DNA from: JACVRW01 sp963808775
Lineage (GTDB): Bacteria > Actinomycetota > Thermoleophilia > Solirubrobacterales > Thermoleophilaceae
Length of the DNA: 64,000 nucleotides
Direction of reading: 5' to 3'
NCBI GenBank assembly: GCA_963808775.1
Contig: CAWEGR010000004.1
Coordinates: 248,001-312,000, forward strand
Under the pieces are notes generated by a model. That model ran no database searches. It was given only the letters and a program-made list of their open reading frames with translations, and was not told the origin of the DNA. The translations under genes were made by a program, and so were the position numbers. This document shows, piece after piece, positions 50,122 through 59,318 of the stretch (positions within the stretch are counted from its first letter, which is position 1; each line of letters opens with the position of its first letter).

Positions 50122-50754
50122 AGCGCGGACTCAACCACGCGCAGGTCGCCCGGGGTGGTCACCTTGATGTTGCCGGGGAACGACTCGACCACGCCCACCC
50201 GGCCGCCCGCCGCGCGCACGAGCACGGCGTCGTCCGTGGCCGAGGCGAGGACGTCGTCGTCGACGTCGAGCGCCCGGCGCAGGACCTCCGCGCGGAACAC
50301 CTGCGGCGTCTGCGCGGCCCAGAGCAGCGAGCGCTCGGGGGTCGCCTCGATCACGCCCGCCGGGTCGACCCTGTGAATCGTGTCGATGACGGGCACGGCC
50401 GCCACGACCCCGTCGAGCGCGTCGTCGTCATCGAGCGCCGCCACGCAGCGGCGCACCAGGTCGGCGGTCACGAGCGGGCGCGCGGCGTCGTGCACCACCG
50501 CGATCGTCGCCTCGGGCGCCGCCTCGAGGGCGGCGCGGACCGACGCCGAGCGCGACTCGCCACCGCGCACGCGGTCGGGGGCCTGCTCGTAGCCCGACGG
50601 CACGGCAACCACGACCCGCCTGCAGACCGCGAAGCAGGGCATCGAGGCTCCATGCGAGCAGTGGACGGCCGGCACAGACGGCGAACGCCTTGGGCCGATC
50701 GGCTCCAAGGCGTTCGCCGCTTCCGCCGGCGGGAACGATCCCGACGACGGCCAT
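50115..50754 (-). CDS. ispD: 2-C-methyl-D-erythritol 4-phosphate cytidylyltransferase, one +1 frame break
   Basis: Third MEP pathway enzyme, about 212 residues after correction. The CTP motif is VPAGGSGERLGADRPKAFA at the N-terminus; one extra base near 50647 splits WSLDAL from FAVCRRVVVAVPSGYE. Further motifs: VVHDAARPLV, ATPERSLLWAAQTPQVFR, TDDAVLVRAAGG and GNIKVTTPGDL. The gene is normally essential, so the break is almost certainly a sequence error. ATG 50754 lies 11 bases after the carD stop. A 39-bp palindrome covers the CTP-motif codons. Confidence 0.88.
50680..50718. repeat. 39-bp near-perfect palindrome inside ispD
   Basis: Arms GGCGAACGCCTTGG and CCAAGGCGTTCGCC (14 bp, perfect), with the centre GCCGA/TCGGC also paired and one bulged T at 50704. 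In RNA this is a 19-bp hairpin with almost no loop, 36-74 bases after the ispD start. Confidence 0.85.
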
Positions 50755-50765
50755 ATGTGCGTTCG

Positions 50766-51326
50766 CTAGGCGGCCGCGCCGTTGCGGCTGGCGTGCGCCT
50801 CGGCGATCAGTTCTTCCAGATGCGTCTCCGCCTCGTCCTCCTCCATGTCGAGCGCATACATCAGCTCGGACGCGAGGATCTTCTTCGCGCGGGTGTACAT
50901 CTGCTTCTCGCCCGTGGAGAGGCCCTTCTCGCTCTCCCGGATGGCGAGGTTGCGAACAACCTCGGCCAGCTCGAAGACGTCGCCGGTCTTGATCTTCTCG
51001 CGGTTGTGCTTGAAGCGCCGGTTCCAGTTCTTCGGCATCTGGCTGACGTCGTCGCGCAGGACCGCCAGGACCTTGCGGACGTCCTCCTCCCCGATCACGC
51101 GCCGCAGCCCCGCCTTGTCGGCGTTGCAACACGGAACCATGACGGTCATGTCGTTATGAAGGATCTTGATGGTCAGGTACTCGCGCTTCTCGCCGAGCAC
51201 CTCCTTCATCTCCTTCTTCAGGACCTTGCCGGCCCCGTGATGGGGGTAGACGACCTGGTCGCCGATCTCGTACACGGCGGGTGGGCGGGCGATCTCGAGG
51301 TCCTCAATGAGCTCCTCTTCCAACAC
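50766..51326 (-). CDS. carD: CarD-family RNA polymerase-binding regulator
   Basis: 186 residues. The RNA polymerase-interacting domain is at about 18-75 (YEIGDQVVYPHHGAGKVL), and the C-terminal helical DNA-binding domain contains NWNRRFKHNREKIKTGDVFELAEVVR. CarD stabilises open complexes at rRNA and other promoters. The canonical start is GTG 51326, but AGGAGG (51350-51345) is 18 bases away from it and sits exactly 6 bases before an in-frame ATC at 51338. So translation may begin four codons earlier at a rare codon. Confidence 0.93.
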   Translation of the reverse strand: MLEEELIEDLEIARPPAVYEIGDQVVYPHHGAGKVLKKEMKEVLGEKREYLTIKILHNDMTVMVPCCNADKAGLRRVIGEEDVRKVLAVLRDDVSQMPKNWNRRFKHNREKIKTGDVFELAEVVRNLAIRESEKGLSTGEKQMYTRAKKILASELMYALDMEEDEAETHLEELIAEAHASRNGAAA

Positions 51327-51386
51327 TGCGTCGCTGATGACGTCCCTCCTACTGATTCACGGCGCGGCCTTGCGCCGGGCTTCTGG

Positions 51387-52496
51387 TCACGTTTGTAGAT
51401 AACGGTCCACGAGGTTGATCTCCTGGAGACGGCGAAGGCCCTCGCGGATGTCCTTCGCGCGCATGTCCCCCACGCCCTCGATGCCCTCCAGCTCGGAGTC
51501 CGACGCGGCGAGAATCTCGTCCAGACCCGAGAACTCGCTGACGATCGACTGAACCACCATCTTCGGCAGGCGCGGAATGCGCCCGAGGATGCGGTAGCCG
51601 CGTGGCGAGGCGGGGTGGTCAAGGGTGTTGAGCTTGCGGTCGTAGCCGAGCAGCTCGGCGAGGCGACCGAAGTCGAGCAAGTCCTGGTGTGGCAGGCGGG
51701 CCAGGGAGTCGAGCACCATCGCGAAGCCCTCCTCGGAGGGCTCCATGATGTAGTCGCGGACCAGGGCCGACTTGTCCGCGGCGACGCCGACCATCGTCTC
51801 CTCGAGCTGCATCTCGATCAGGCGCCCCTCGGCGCCGAGCTCGACGATGTAGCGCTCGATCTCCACCGCCATGCGGGTGACGAGCTCAGAGCGCTGCAGC
51901 ACCGTGAGCACGTCGTGGAGCGTCACGCCGCCCTCGAACTCGAGGGCGGTGAGGCGGGTGGAGACCTGGTCGAGACGGCTGCGGTACTTGTCGAGGGTGG
52001 CGAGGGCCTGGTTGGCCTTCGCGAGCACCACTGGGATGTCCTCGAGGATGTACTTCGCGCCGTCGAGGTAGAGCGAGACCACGCTGCGGGCGGCCGAGAT
52101 GGCGATCACGAGCGCGTCGGTCTGCTTCGAGACGCGCTCGGCGGTCCGGTGACGGGTGCCCGTCTCGAGCGAGAGGATCGTCGGATCCGGCATGAGCTGG
52201 ACGTTTGCCCAGAGGATCTTCGTGCCGTTCGAGGCCAGCACGATGCCGCCGTCCATCTTCGCGAGCTGGTAGAGCAGAGCCGGGGTGTAGTCCACCTCGA
52301 GCTTGACTCCGCCCGACAGCAGGAACGACAGCTCCTCCGACTCTCCGATGCAGATCAGAGCGCCGGTACGACCCTGGACGATGCTGTCGACGCCCTCCCG
52401 CACCGCGGTGCCCGGGGCCACCATCTCAAGGGCCCTTACGAGCCTCGGTTCCTGCCGGGCCTCGAGTTCTGCGACGTCGTCCCCGGCGTACGGCAT
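51387..52496 (-). CDS. disA: Diadenylate cyclase DisA
   Basis: 369 residues. Makes c-di-AMP and scans DNA for damage. DAC domain motifs: DGGIVLASNG (DGA type) and ETGTRHRTAERVS (RHR). The linker is helical; the C-terminal HhH region (FSGLDEILAASDSELEGIEGVGDMRA) binds branched DNA. Start ATG 52496 is decided by TAGAAT ending 8 bases upstream; the frame is open to ATG 52505. carD follows, then ispD. Confidence 0.95.
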   Translation of the reverse strand: MPYAGDDVAELEARQEPRLVRALEMVAPGTAVREGVDSIVQGRTGALICIGESEELSFLLSGGVKLEVDYTPALLYQLAKMDGGIVLASNGTKILWANVQLMPDPTILSLETGTRHRTAERVSKQTDALVIAISAARSVVSLYLDGAKYILEDIPVVLAKANQALATLDKYRSRLDQVSTRLTALEFEGGVTLHDVLTVLQRSELVTRMAVEIERYIVELGAEGRLIEMQLEETMVGVAADKSALVRDYIMEPSEEGFAMVLDSLARLPHQDLLDFGRLAELLGYDRKLNTLDHPASPRGYRILGRIPRLPKMVVQSIVSEFSGLDEILAASDSELEGIEGVGDMRAKDIREGLRRLQEINLVDRYLQT

Positions 52497-52504
52497 GAGG
52501 GTCA

Positions 52505-52510
52505 ATTCTA
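52505..52510 (-). promoter_or_regulatory. -10 hexamer TAGAAT of disA
   Basis: Ends 8 bases before ATG 52496; leaderless layout, best match to TATAAT among these sites. Confidence 0.5.
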
Positions 52511-52560
52511 CGCCAACGAGTCAGGGAATTCTCCGTTAAAGCGCAGGTTTTGCAGGTGTT

Positions 52561-53919
52561 TCACGCGCCGTTGAGGCCCGGAATCCAGCTGGTTCCGGCC
52601 AGCGGAACGCGGGCCATCGCGGCGGCCTCGAGCGTGAGCGAAACGAGGTCCTCGGGCTCGAGGTTGTGGAGGTGGGACTTGCCGCAGCCGCGCGCGAGCG
52701 TCTGTGCCTCGAGGACCATCGTGCGCAGGTAGTTCGCGAGCCTGCGGCCGCCCAGCTCGGGGTCGAAGCGCGCCGCGAGGTCGTCGTCCTGCGTCGAGAT
52801 GCCGGACGGGTCGCGGCCCTCGTGCCAATCGTCGTAGAAGCCCGCGGCGCTGCCGATCTCCGCGTAGCCCTCGTCGTGCTCCGGTGAGTTGTCGCCGAGC
52901 GCGATCAGCGCCGCCACCCCGATCGACACGGCGTCGGCTCCGAGCGCGAGCGCCTTCGCCACGTCCGCGCCGTTGCGGATGCCGCCGGAGACCACGAGTT
53001 GCACGCGGCGATGGACGCCGAGCTCCATCAGGGCGTCGACCGCCGGCCGGATGGCCGCGAGCGTCGGTATGCCCACGTGCTCGATGAAGACCTCCTGCGT
53101 GGCGGCCGTGCCGCCCTGCATCCCGTCGAGCACGACCACGTCGGCGCCGGCCTTCACCGCGAGCGCAGTGTCGTAATACGGGCGGGTGGCGCCGACCTTG
53201 ATGAAGATCGGCTTCTCCCAGTCCGTGATCTCGCGCAGCTCGCCGATCTTGATCTCGAGGTCGTCGGGACCGGTCCAGTCGGGGTGGCGGCAGGCGCTGC
53301 GCTGGTCGATCCCCTTCGGCAGGTCGCGCATCTCCGCGACGCGGTCCGAGATCTTCTGGCCGAGCAGCATCCCGCCGCCGCCCGGCTTCGCGCCCTGGCC
53401 GACGACGACCTCGATGGCGTCCGCCCTGCGCAGGTCGTCCGGGTTCATGCCGTAGCGCGAGGGCAGGAGCTGGTAGACGAGCAGGTCCGAGTGGCCGCGC
53501 TCCTCGGGCGTCATGCCGCCGTCGCCCGTGGTCGTGCTCGTGCCGACCGCGCTCGCGCCGCGACCGAGGGCCTCCTTGGCCGGCGCCGAGAGGGCGCCGA
53601 AGCTCATGCCCGCGATCGTGATCGGGATCTTCAGGTGGAGCGGCTTCGTGGCGTGGCGGTCGCCGAGCACCACGTCCGTGTCGCAGCGCTCGCGGTAGCC
53701 CTCGAGCGGGTAGCGCGACACGCTCGCGCCGAGGAAGAGCAGGTCGTCGAAGTGCGGCACCCGGCGCTTGGCGCCGAAGCCGCGGATGTCGTAGATGCCC
53801 TCGCGCGCCGCGCGCTGGATCTCGTGAATCGTGTGGCGGTCGAAGAGGGCGGACTCGCGCAGGCCGGGAGCGATCCCCGAAGCAGCCGGTGGCTGCGCAG
53901 GGCTTGTCATCCTCGCCAT
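52561..53919 (-). CDS. GlxD/MgsC: FMN subunit of a glutamate-synthase-like enzyme
   Basis: 452 residues of the GltB FMN/ammonia-reacting barrel: ITIAGMSFGALSAPAKEALGRGA, GDGGMTPEERG, EVVVGQGAKPGGGGMLLG, VVLDGMQGGTAATQEVF, VSGGIRNGADVAKALALGADAVSIG. With GlxB and GlxC encoded upstream it rebuilds a three-part glutamate synthase; the same set acts as N-methylglutamate synthase in methylamine users. Its ATG shares one base with the glxC stop. Last gene of the operon. Confidence 0.88.
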   Translation of the reverse strand: MARMTSPAQPPAASGIAPGLRESALFDRHTIHEIQRAAREGIYDIRGFGAKRRVPHFDDLLFLGASVSRYPLEGYRERCDTDVVLGDRHATKPLHLKIPITIAGMSFGALSAPAKEALGRGASAVGTSTTTGDGGMTPEERGHSDLLVYQLLPSRYGMNPDDLRRADAIEVVVGQGAKPGGGGMLLGQKISDRVAEMRDLPKGIDQRSACRHPDWTGPDDLEIKIGELREITDWEKPIFIKVGATRPYYDTALAVKAGADVVVLDGMQGGTAATQEVFIEHVGIPTLAAIRPAVDALMELGVHRRVQLVVSGGIRNGADVAKALALGADAVSIGVAALIALGDNSPEHDEGYAEIGSAAGFYDDWHEGRDPSGISTQDDDLAARFDPELGGRRLANYLRTMVLEAQTLARGCGKSHLHNLEPEDLVSLTLEAAAMARVPLAGTSWIPGLNGA

Positions 53920-54668
53920 CAGTACTCCCCCGCGTTGTCGATGTCGAAGTTGTAGAGCTTGCGCGCGGATCCGTAGCGGCGGAACTCGCTCGGGTCGAGC
54001 CCGTCCGCGCCGGCGCGCCCGAGCAGCTCGCGCAGCTCCTCGGCGTGCTCGTCGCGCATCTCCTTCTCGATGCAGTCCGCGCCGAGGTTGTTCGCCTCGC
54101 CGCGGACGTACAGCCGCGCCTCGTAGATCGAGTCGCCGAGGGCGTCGCCCGCGTCGCCGCAGACCACGAGGCGGCCCTTCTGGGCCATGAAGCCGCTCAT
54201 GTGGCCGACCGAGCCGCGCACCACGATGTCCACGCCCTTCATCGAGATCCCGCAGCGCGCCGAGGCGTCGCCGTTCACCACGACGAGGCCGCCGTGCCCG
54301 GTCGCGCCCGCGGACTGGCTCGCGTTTCCCTCGACCACGACGGTGCCGGACATGATGTTCTCGGCGAGGCCGACGCCGGCGTTGCCGTGCACGCGGACCG
54401 TCGCCTGCTTGTTCATGCCGGCGCAGTAGTAGCCCGCGTGGCCGTCGATGTCGACCTCGACCGGGGCGTCGATTCCCACGGCGATCGCGTGCGCGCCGCG
54501 CGGGTTCAGCACGCGGAAGCTGCCGCTGACATCCGGCGCGTGGAGGGCCTGATTCAGCTCACGGAGCGGCGTGACCGCGAGGTCGACCTCATGGATGCCA
54601 TCCGGGGGGCTCGCGCCCCCCGGCCCCCCCGTTGCCCTCATGGCGGCGTCCCTCCGCTCAACCGTCAT
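53919..54668 (-). CDS. GlxC/MgsB: GXGXG-domain subunit
   Basis: 249 residues of the GltB C-terminal beta-helix with repeated Gly motifs (VDIDGHAGYYCAGMN, VRVHGNAGVGLAENIMSG, VVVEGNASQSAGATGHGG, VVRGSVGHMSG, YVRGEANNLG). The structural partner between amidotransferase and FMN subunits. The first 25 residues are unusual: a GC palindrome (54602-54623) encodes TGGPGGASPPDG. The ATG overlaps the glxB stop (TGATG). Confidence 0.85.
   Translation of the reverse strand: MTVERRDAAMRATGGPGGASPPDGIHEVDLAVTPLRELNQALHAPDVSGSFRVLNPRGAHAIAVGIDAPVEVDIDGHAGYYCAGMNKQATVRVHGNAGVGLAENIMSGTVVVEGNASQSAGATGHGGLVVVNGDASARCGISMKGVDIVVRGSVGHMSGFMAQKGRLVVCGDAGDALGDSIYEARLYVRGEANNLGADCIEKEMRDEHAEELRELLGRAGADGLDPSEFRRYGSARKLYNFDIDNAGEY
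54602..54623. repeat. GC palindrome, repeat copy 2, inside glxC
   Basis: CCGGGGGGC-TCGC-GCCCCCCGG, 9-bp perfect stem. On the minus strand it reads like the element at 37260-37279 (loop GCGA, same flanking G-run). It lies within the 5' codons of glxC. Confidence 0.6.
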
Positions 54669-55574
54669 CAGGCGACCTTGAGGCGCTCCCAGACGTAGAC
54701 CTGGCCCGGCTCAGGCTCCCACGTGCGCGCGTCGTCGGCGCCCGGGAGCACGGCGATCGCCCTGTACTCCGAGGCCATCGCGACCCAGTCGTCGGTCTCC
54801 GCCATGACGGCCGGCTTGCAGGCGATCGGGTCGCGCAGGACCGCGAAGCCGTCGACCGTGCCGACGGCGAAGGTGTAGAAGCCGTCGAGATCCTCGAGGC
54901 AGCCCTCGAGGGCCTCCTCGAGCGTCGCGCCCTCGCGCAGGCGCCAGGTGAGGTACCCGGCCGCCACCTCGGAGTCGTTCAGCGTCTGGAACTCGATGCC
55001 CTCGGCGCGCAGCTTCTCGCGCAGGCGGTTGTGGTTCGAGAGCGATCCGTTGTGCACGAGGCAGAGGTCGAGACCCGTCGAGAACGGGTGCGAGCCGTCC
55101 GTCGTGACCTTCGACTCGGTGGCCATGCGGGTGTGCCCGAGCGCGTGACTGCCGCCGATCGTGTTCAACTCGAAGCGCTCGAGGAAGCGGGCGGGATGCC
55201 CCTCCTCCTTGTAGATCTCGATCGCCTCGCCGACGCTCATGATGCGCAGCTCCGGGTGGCGCTCGCGCAGCCAGGCGACCGCCTCGTCGGCGCCCGACTC
55301 GACCACGATCACGGCGTGGCTCGCCCGCACCTCGGGCTCACCGGCGCCGAACGCCTCCGCAAGGCCGTCGCGCACGCGGCTCCAGTCGTAGCCCTCGACC
55401 GGGGAGTGGAGTGTCACCTTGCATCGAGCCCGCCGGGGCGGGGTCGCGGTAGATCGCCACGCCCGCGCTGTCGGGACCACGGTCGCCGAGCTGCAGCAAC
55501 ATCTCGCCGAGGTGCAGTCCGAGGCTCTCCGAGACGGTGTCCGACTTCGAGAAGAGACCAGCAATTCCACACAT
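54668..55574 (-). CDS. GlxB/MgsA: class II glutamine amidotransferase, one +1 frame break
   Basis: About 301 residues after correction. The nucleophile is Cys2 (MCGIAGLF); GDRGPDSAGVA, GHTRMATES and VHNGSLSNHN complete the Ntn-amidotransferase site. One extra base near 55427 splits YRDPAPAG from RCKVTLHSPVEGYD. Releases ammonia from glutamine for the FMN subunit, or acts in N-methylglutamate formation. ATG 55574 follows TACACT by 9 bases. Confidence 0.87.
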
Positions 55575-55583
55575 GGACGACCG

Positions 55584-55589
55584 AGTGTA
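55584..55589 (-). promoter_or_regulatory. -10 hexamer TACACT of glxBCD
   Basis: Ends 9 bases before ATG 55574 of the glx operon; leaderless layout. Confidence 0.45.
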
Positions 55590-55683
55590 GGCAGGCGAAT
55601 CCGCCACTCGTATGGCCTCGGCAGAAACAATTGCCGCGATCGTTATGTGCGAATCCCACATTGGCCCGCACGCCCGCGACGGA

Positions 55684-55689
55684 TAGCCT
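55684..55689 (+). promoter_or_regulatory. -10 hexamer TAGCCT of glnT
   Basis: Ends 8 bases before ATG 55698; leaderless layout. Confidence 0.45.
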
Positions 55690-55697
55690 GCCGGGCG

Positions 55698-57074
55698 ATG
55701 AGCGAGACCTTCACCGCGCCGAGCTCCGCCGAGGACGTCGAGCGCCACATCCGCGAGAACGACATCGAGTTCCTGTTCGCGCAGTTCGTCGACATGCACG
55801 GCAAGCCGAACGCGAAGCTCGTCCCGGCACGCCACCTCGACGGCCTGCTCGAGGACGGCGCCGGCTTCGCCGGCTTCGCCGCCGGAGCAATCGGCCAGCA
55901 GCCGAACGACCCCGACATCGCGGCGATGCCGGACGTGCGCTCGTACACGCCGCTGCCGTGGCGGCCGGGGGTCGCGCGCCTGGCCTGCGACGTCACGGTC
56001 GAGGGCGAGGACTGGCCCTACTGCCCGCGCACCCTTCTGCGCCGGCAGCTCGAGCGCGCGCGCTCGCTCGGCTACGAGTTCATGGTCGGCGCGGAGCTCG
56101 AGTACTTCCTCGTCAAGCGGGCCGAGGACGGGACGATCACCCTGGCCGACGAGCTCGACACGCTCGAGCAGCCCTGTTACGACATGCGCGCCCTCACGCG
56201 CAACCTCGACTTCGTCTCACAGGTCGCGCGCAACATCACGTCGCTCGGCTGGAACAACTACGCGACGGACCACGAGGACGCGAACGGCCAGTTCGAGCAG
56301 AACTTCGACTTCGCCGACGCCCTCACCACCTGCGACCGCGCGATCTTCTTCCGCTACATGGTCGAGTCGATGGCGCAGGAGCGCGGGATGCTCGCCACGT
56401 TCATGCCGAAGCCGTTCGGGCACCTGACCGGCAACGGCTGCCACTTCCACATGAGCCTCTGGCGCGACGGCGAGAACGCCTTCGAGTGCGACGCGTCGGA
56501 CGACCCTCGCGGGCTCGGGCTGACGAAGGAGGGCTACCACTTCATCGCCGGTCTGAAGGCGCACGCGAAGGCGTACATCGCGATGACCGCCCCGACCGTG
56601 AGCTCGTACAAGCGGCTCGTGGTCGGCACCCGGAGCGGCTCGAGCTGGGCGCCGGTGTTCGTCTCGTATGGGTTCAACAACCGCACGCAGATGCTGCGCG
56701 TGCCGGCCGCCGGCCGGATCGAGGACCGCACGGTCGACGGCTCCTGCAACCCGTACCTCGCGGCGGCGGCGACGCTCGCCGCCGGCCTCGACGGCATCGA
56801 GCGCGAGCTCGACCCGGGCGAGCCGACGACCGAGCTGAACCTCCACGAGCTGACCGACGAGCGCCGCGCCGAGCTCGGCGTCGACCTGCTGCCGGCGAAC
56901 CTGCTCGACGCCACCCGCGAGCTCGAGAAGTGCGACGTCCTGCGCAAGGCGTTCGGCCACACGGGCCGCGAGGACTACGTCGACTACTTCGTCAAGACGA
57001 AGCGCGACGAGTTCGAGGAGTGGCACAACCAGGTCACGCAGTGGGAGGTCGACCGCTACCTGCAGCTGTTCTAG
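55698..57074 (+). CDS. glnT: Glutamine synthetase family protein, GlnT/GMAS type
   Basis: 458 residues. FLFAQFVDMHGKPNAKLVP and DGAGFAGFAAG at the N-terminus; GAELEYFLV, DHEDANGQFEQNF, GNGCHFHMSLW, VVGTRSG and NRTQMLRVPAAG are the metal, ATP and glutamate motifs. It is the 'type III' GlnT of rhizobia, always near glxBCD; close relatives are gamma-glutamylmethylamide synthetases. So its amine may be ammonia or methylamine. Divergent from glxB with 123 bases between starts. Confidence 0.9.
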   Translation: MSETFTAPSSAEDVERHIRENDIEFLFAQFVDMHGKPNAKLVPARHLDGLLEDGAGFAGFAAGAIGQQPNDPDIAAMPDVRSYTPLPWRPGVARLACDVTVEGEDWPYCPRTLLRRQLERARSLGYEFMVGAELEYFLVKRAEDGTITLADELDTLEQPCYDMRALTRNLDFVSQVARNITSLGWNNYATDHEDANGQFEQNFDFADALTTCDRAIFFRYMVESMAQERGMLATFMPKPFGHLTGNGCHFHMSLWRDGENAFECDASDDPRGLGLTKEGYHFIAGLKAHAKAYIAMTAPTVSSYKRLVVGTRSGSSWAPVFVSYGFNNRTQMLRVPAAGRIEDRTVDGSCNPYLAAAATLAAGLDGIERELDPGEPTTELNLHELTDERRAELGVDLLPANLLDATRELEKCDVLRKAFGHTGREDYVDYFVKTKRDEFEEWHNQVTQWEVDRYLQLF

Positions 57075-57127
57075 AACTCGGCGGTCGTTCCTCGGCGCCG
57101 CGCCGGTCGCGCGCCTTGCGGCCGCTC

Positions 57128-58428
57128 CTATCTACCTTGTCCCCTGGGAGGGGCGAAACGTAGATCGCGGCCACGAGCTTCAGGCCGCCGCCTGCTCCTG
57201 TGCGCCTCCGCCGCCGGGGCGGGTTCGAGCAGGCCGAGGCGGCCCGCCAGCCACGGCGCCGGCAGCGCCTGGACGATCAGGGTCAGGATGATCGCCAGGG
57301 CGACGACGCTCGCGAGGATGTCTATGTGGGGAACGCCGAGGCCGGCCAGCACGCCCACGAGGGCCGCCGGGATCACGCCGGTCTCCCGCGTCCAGCACAG
57401 GAACGCGATCTCGTTTCGCTCCCATCCTCCGCCCCGGTCGGGCAGCACGCAGGCGAGCACGGCGAGCGGTCGCGCCACGAGCAGCAGGACGGCCAGCACG
57501 GCGAGGGCGGGCAGCAGGTTCTCGCCGACCGCGTCCCACGGGATGTTCGCCCCGAGCACGACGAAGACGATCAGCGTCACGAAGTCGGCGAGGTTGAACG
57601 CGAACTGGCGCATCTCGGCCTCGTGCGGGTCGTGCATCGCGAGCCCGAGCGTCTCCATGTTCCCCACGATCAGCCCGGCGATGAAGGCGCCGAGGTAGCC
57701 GCTGCCGCCGGCGGAGTCGAGCGAGAAGTAGCTGATCGTCACCACGGCGAGCACGGCGATCGCCGAGCTCTCGCGCCAGACGCCCGCGCGGTGACTCGAG
57801 ATCGCCGCGGCGAGCAGGACGCCGCCGACGACGCCGAGCACGGTGCTGATGCCGAGGTCGATCACGAACTCCGTCGACGGGCTCGGCCACCGAGCTATCG
57901 CCCGTGAGGACGATGCCCGCGAGGGTCAGCGCCAGAACGGCGCCGACCGGGTCGTTGAAGGCCGACTCGGCGATCACGGTCTGGGCGACCTTCGGGCGCA
58001 GGCGCGAGCGCACGAACAGCGGGATCAGGATCGCGGGGTCGGTCGGCGACAGCACGGCGCCGACGAGCAGCGCGGCCGACCACGGCAGGTCGAACGCGAA
58101 GTGCGCCGCCGCGCCCACGACCGCGGTCGTGAGGATCACCCCGGGCACCACGAGCAGCCCGAGGCCGACCCACACCTTGCGCAGCACGCGGCAGCGAGAG
58201 GTTGAGCCCGCCGTAGAACAGGATCAGCGAGACGCCGAGCGTGAAGATGAGCTGCGCGCCGAGCGACTCGAACGGGACGTCCACCACGTCGAGGACGGAC
58301 GGACCGAGGGCGGCGCCGACCAGGACGAGGACCAGGATCTCCGGCATGCGCAGGAGGTCGGCGAGCAGCCGCGCGACGAGCGCCGCGATGAGCAGCAGGC
58401 TCAGCGTCAGCAGAACGTCGTCCGTCAT
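57128..58428 (-). CDS. Sodium/proton antiporter (CPA family), two +1 frame breaks
   Basis: About 432 residues after correction with 11-12 membrane helices. Motifs: LILFYGGLNLSL, SPTDPAILIPLF, ESAFNDPVGAVLA (the ion-binding ND pair) and RETGVIPAAL. Extra bases near 58190 (after NLSL) and near 57895 (after SSVAEPV). Basic tail at the C-terminus. ATG 58428 overlaps the upstream sensor-domain gene stop (ATGA), so the two are translationally coupled. Confidence 0.85.
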
Positions 58429-59082
58429 GCGTCCGAGTCACGCCTGCGGCGGTCGCCCTCCAGGGCGAGGCGCGCGATGTCGCCCGCCGTCAGCAGCAGC
58501 AGCACGATCACGAGCGCGGCGCCCAGGGCGAGCGCGATCAGGCGCTTGCGCGCGGCGTCGCGCTCGTCGTCGAAGTCCTGCTCTGTCTGCCCCGCAGCGC
58601 GCGCCTCGTAGGCGGCGAGGCGCTCGGCCGTGCCCGCCATCGACTCGAAGTTCTCGATCTCGGGTCCGAGCAGGATGCTCTTGGTTTCACCCTCACGCCC
58701 GGCGAGCAGCGCGGCGTAGGCCTCCTCGTCGAGGCGCATGAAGTCCTCGAACACCGTCTCGAGTTCCTCGAGCAGCTGCAGTTCCTCAGGGTCCGAGAAC
58801 TGCTCCTCGGCAGCCCGCAGGTCACGCCGGAAGTCGGCGACGGCGCTCTCGAAGTTCGGCCGCGAGCGCCCGTCGTCGTAGCCCCAAGCCGTCTGCCAGC
58901 CGTTCACGTCCGTGACGCCGAACTTCAGGTCGAGCGCCAGCGCGCGCCGAGCGGAGCGGTCCTGGACCTCGTCGAAGCTGTCTCCGAGACTCGACATGCC
59001 CGTGCAGCGCCACGCCGATCGTCACGACCGGTGCGAGCACGGTCAGGGCGATGGCGAGGTAGAGCTTCGCCCTGATCGTCAT
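58425..59082 (-). CDS. Four-helix-bundle sensor domain protein without output domain, one +1 frame break
   Basis: About 218 residues after correction. Helix 1 (about 8-25, LYLAIALTVLAPVVTIGVAL), an outside helical domain of roughly 150 residues (FDEVQDRSARRALALDLKFG, RRDLRAAEEQFSDPEELQLL), then helix 2 (LIALALGAALVIVLLLLTAG) and a short basic tail. This is the input half of a chemoreceptor or histidine kinase with no HAMP, kinase or signalling part. One extra base near 58990. GGAGGT lies 9 bases before ATG 59082. It overlaps the antiporter gene and may regulate it. Confidence 0.7.
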
Positions 59083-59083
59083 T

Positions 59084-59089
59084 TAGGCT
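59084..59089 (+). promoter_or_regulatory. -10 hexamer TAGGCT of a small membrane protein gene
   Basis: Ends 10 bases before GTG 59100; overlaps the 5' region of the divergent sensor gene. Confidence 0.4.
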
Positions 59090-59099
59090 GGACCTCCGC

Positions 59100-59316
59100 G
59101 TGATCCTCTTCCTCGCCACCCAGCAGCTGCCGCTGATCCTCATCCTGACCCTGCTCGGGATGTGCTACCTCACGGGAGTCGAGCTGCGTGAACGAGGACG
59201 AGCCGTTCCTCATCAAGGCGTGGTGGGTGCTGCTCGTCTTCCTGCTGAACGTGGTGGGCTTCGCGGTCTTCTGGATCTGGCTGAGCCTCAAGCGCCGCCG
59301 CGCGCGCAGCGCCTGA
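59100..59316 (+). CDS. 71-residue two-span membrane protein, one +1 frame break
   Basis: After removing one base near 59187 two hydrophobic helices read in one frame: LPLILILTLLGMCYLTGVEL and WWVLLVFLLNVVGFAVFWIW, joined by VNEDEPFLIKA and ending in a basic tail. Alternatively GTG 59188 starts a separate 42-residue protein with the second helix only. The stop is 2 bases before the convergent PucR gene. No family recognised. Confidence 0.5.
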
Positions 59317-59318
59317 GC

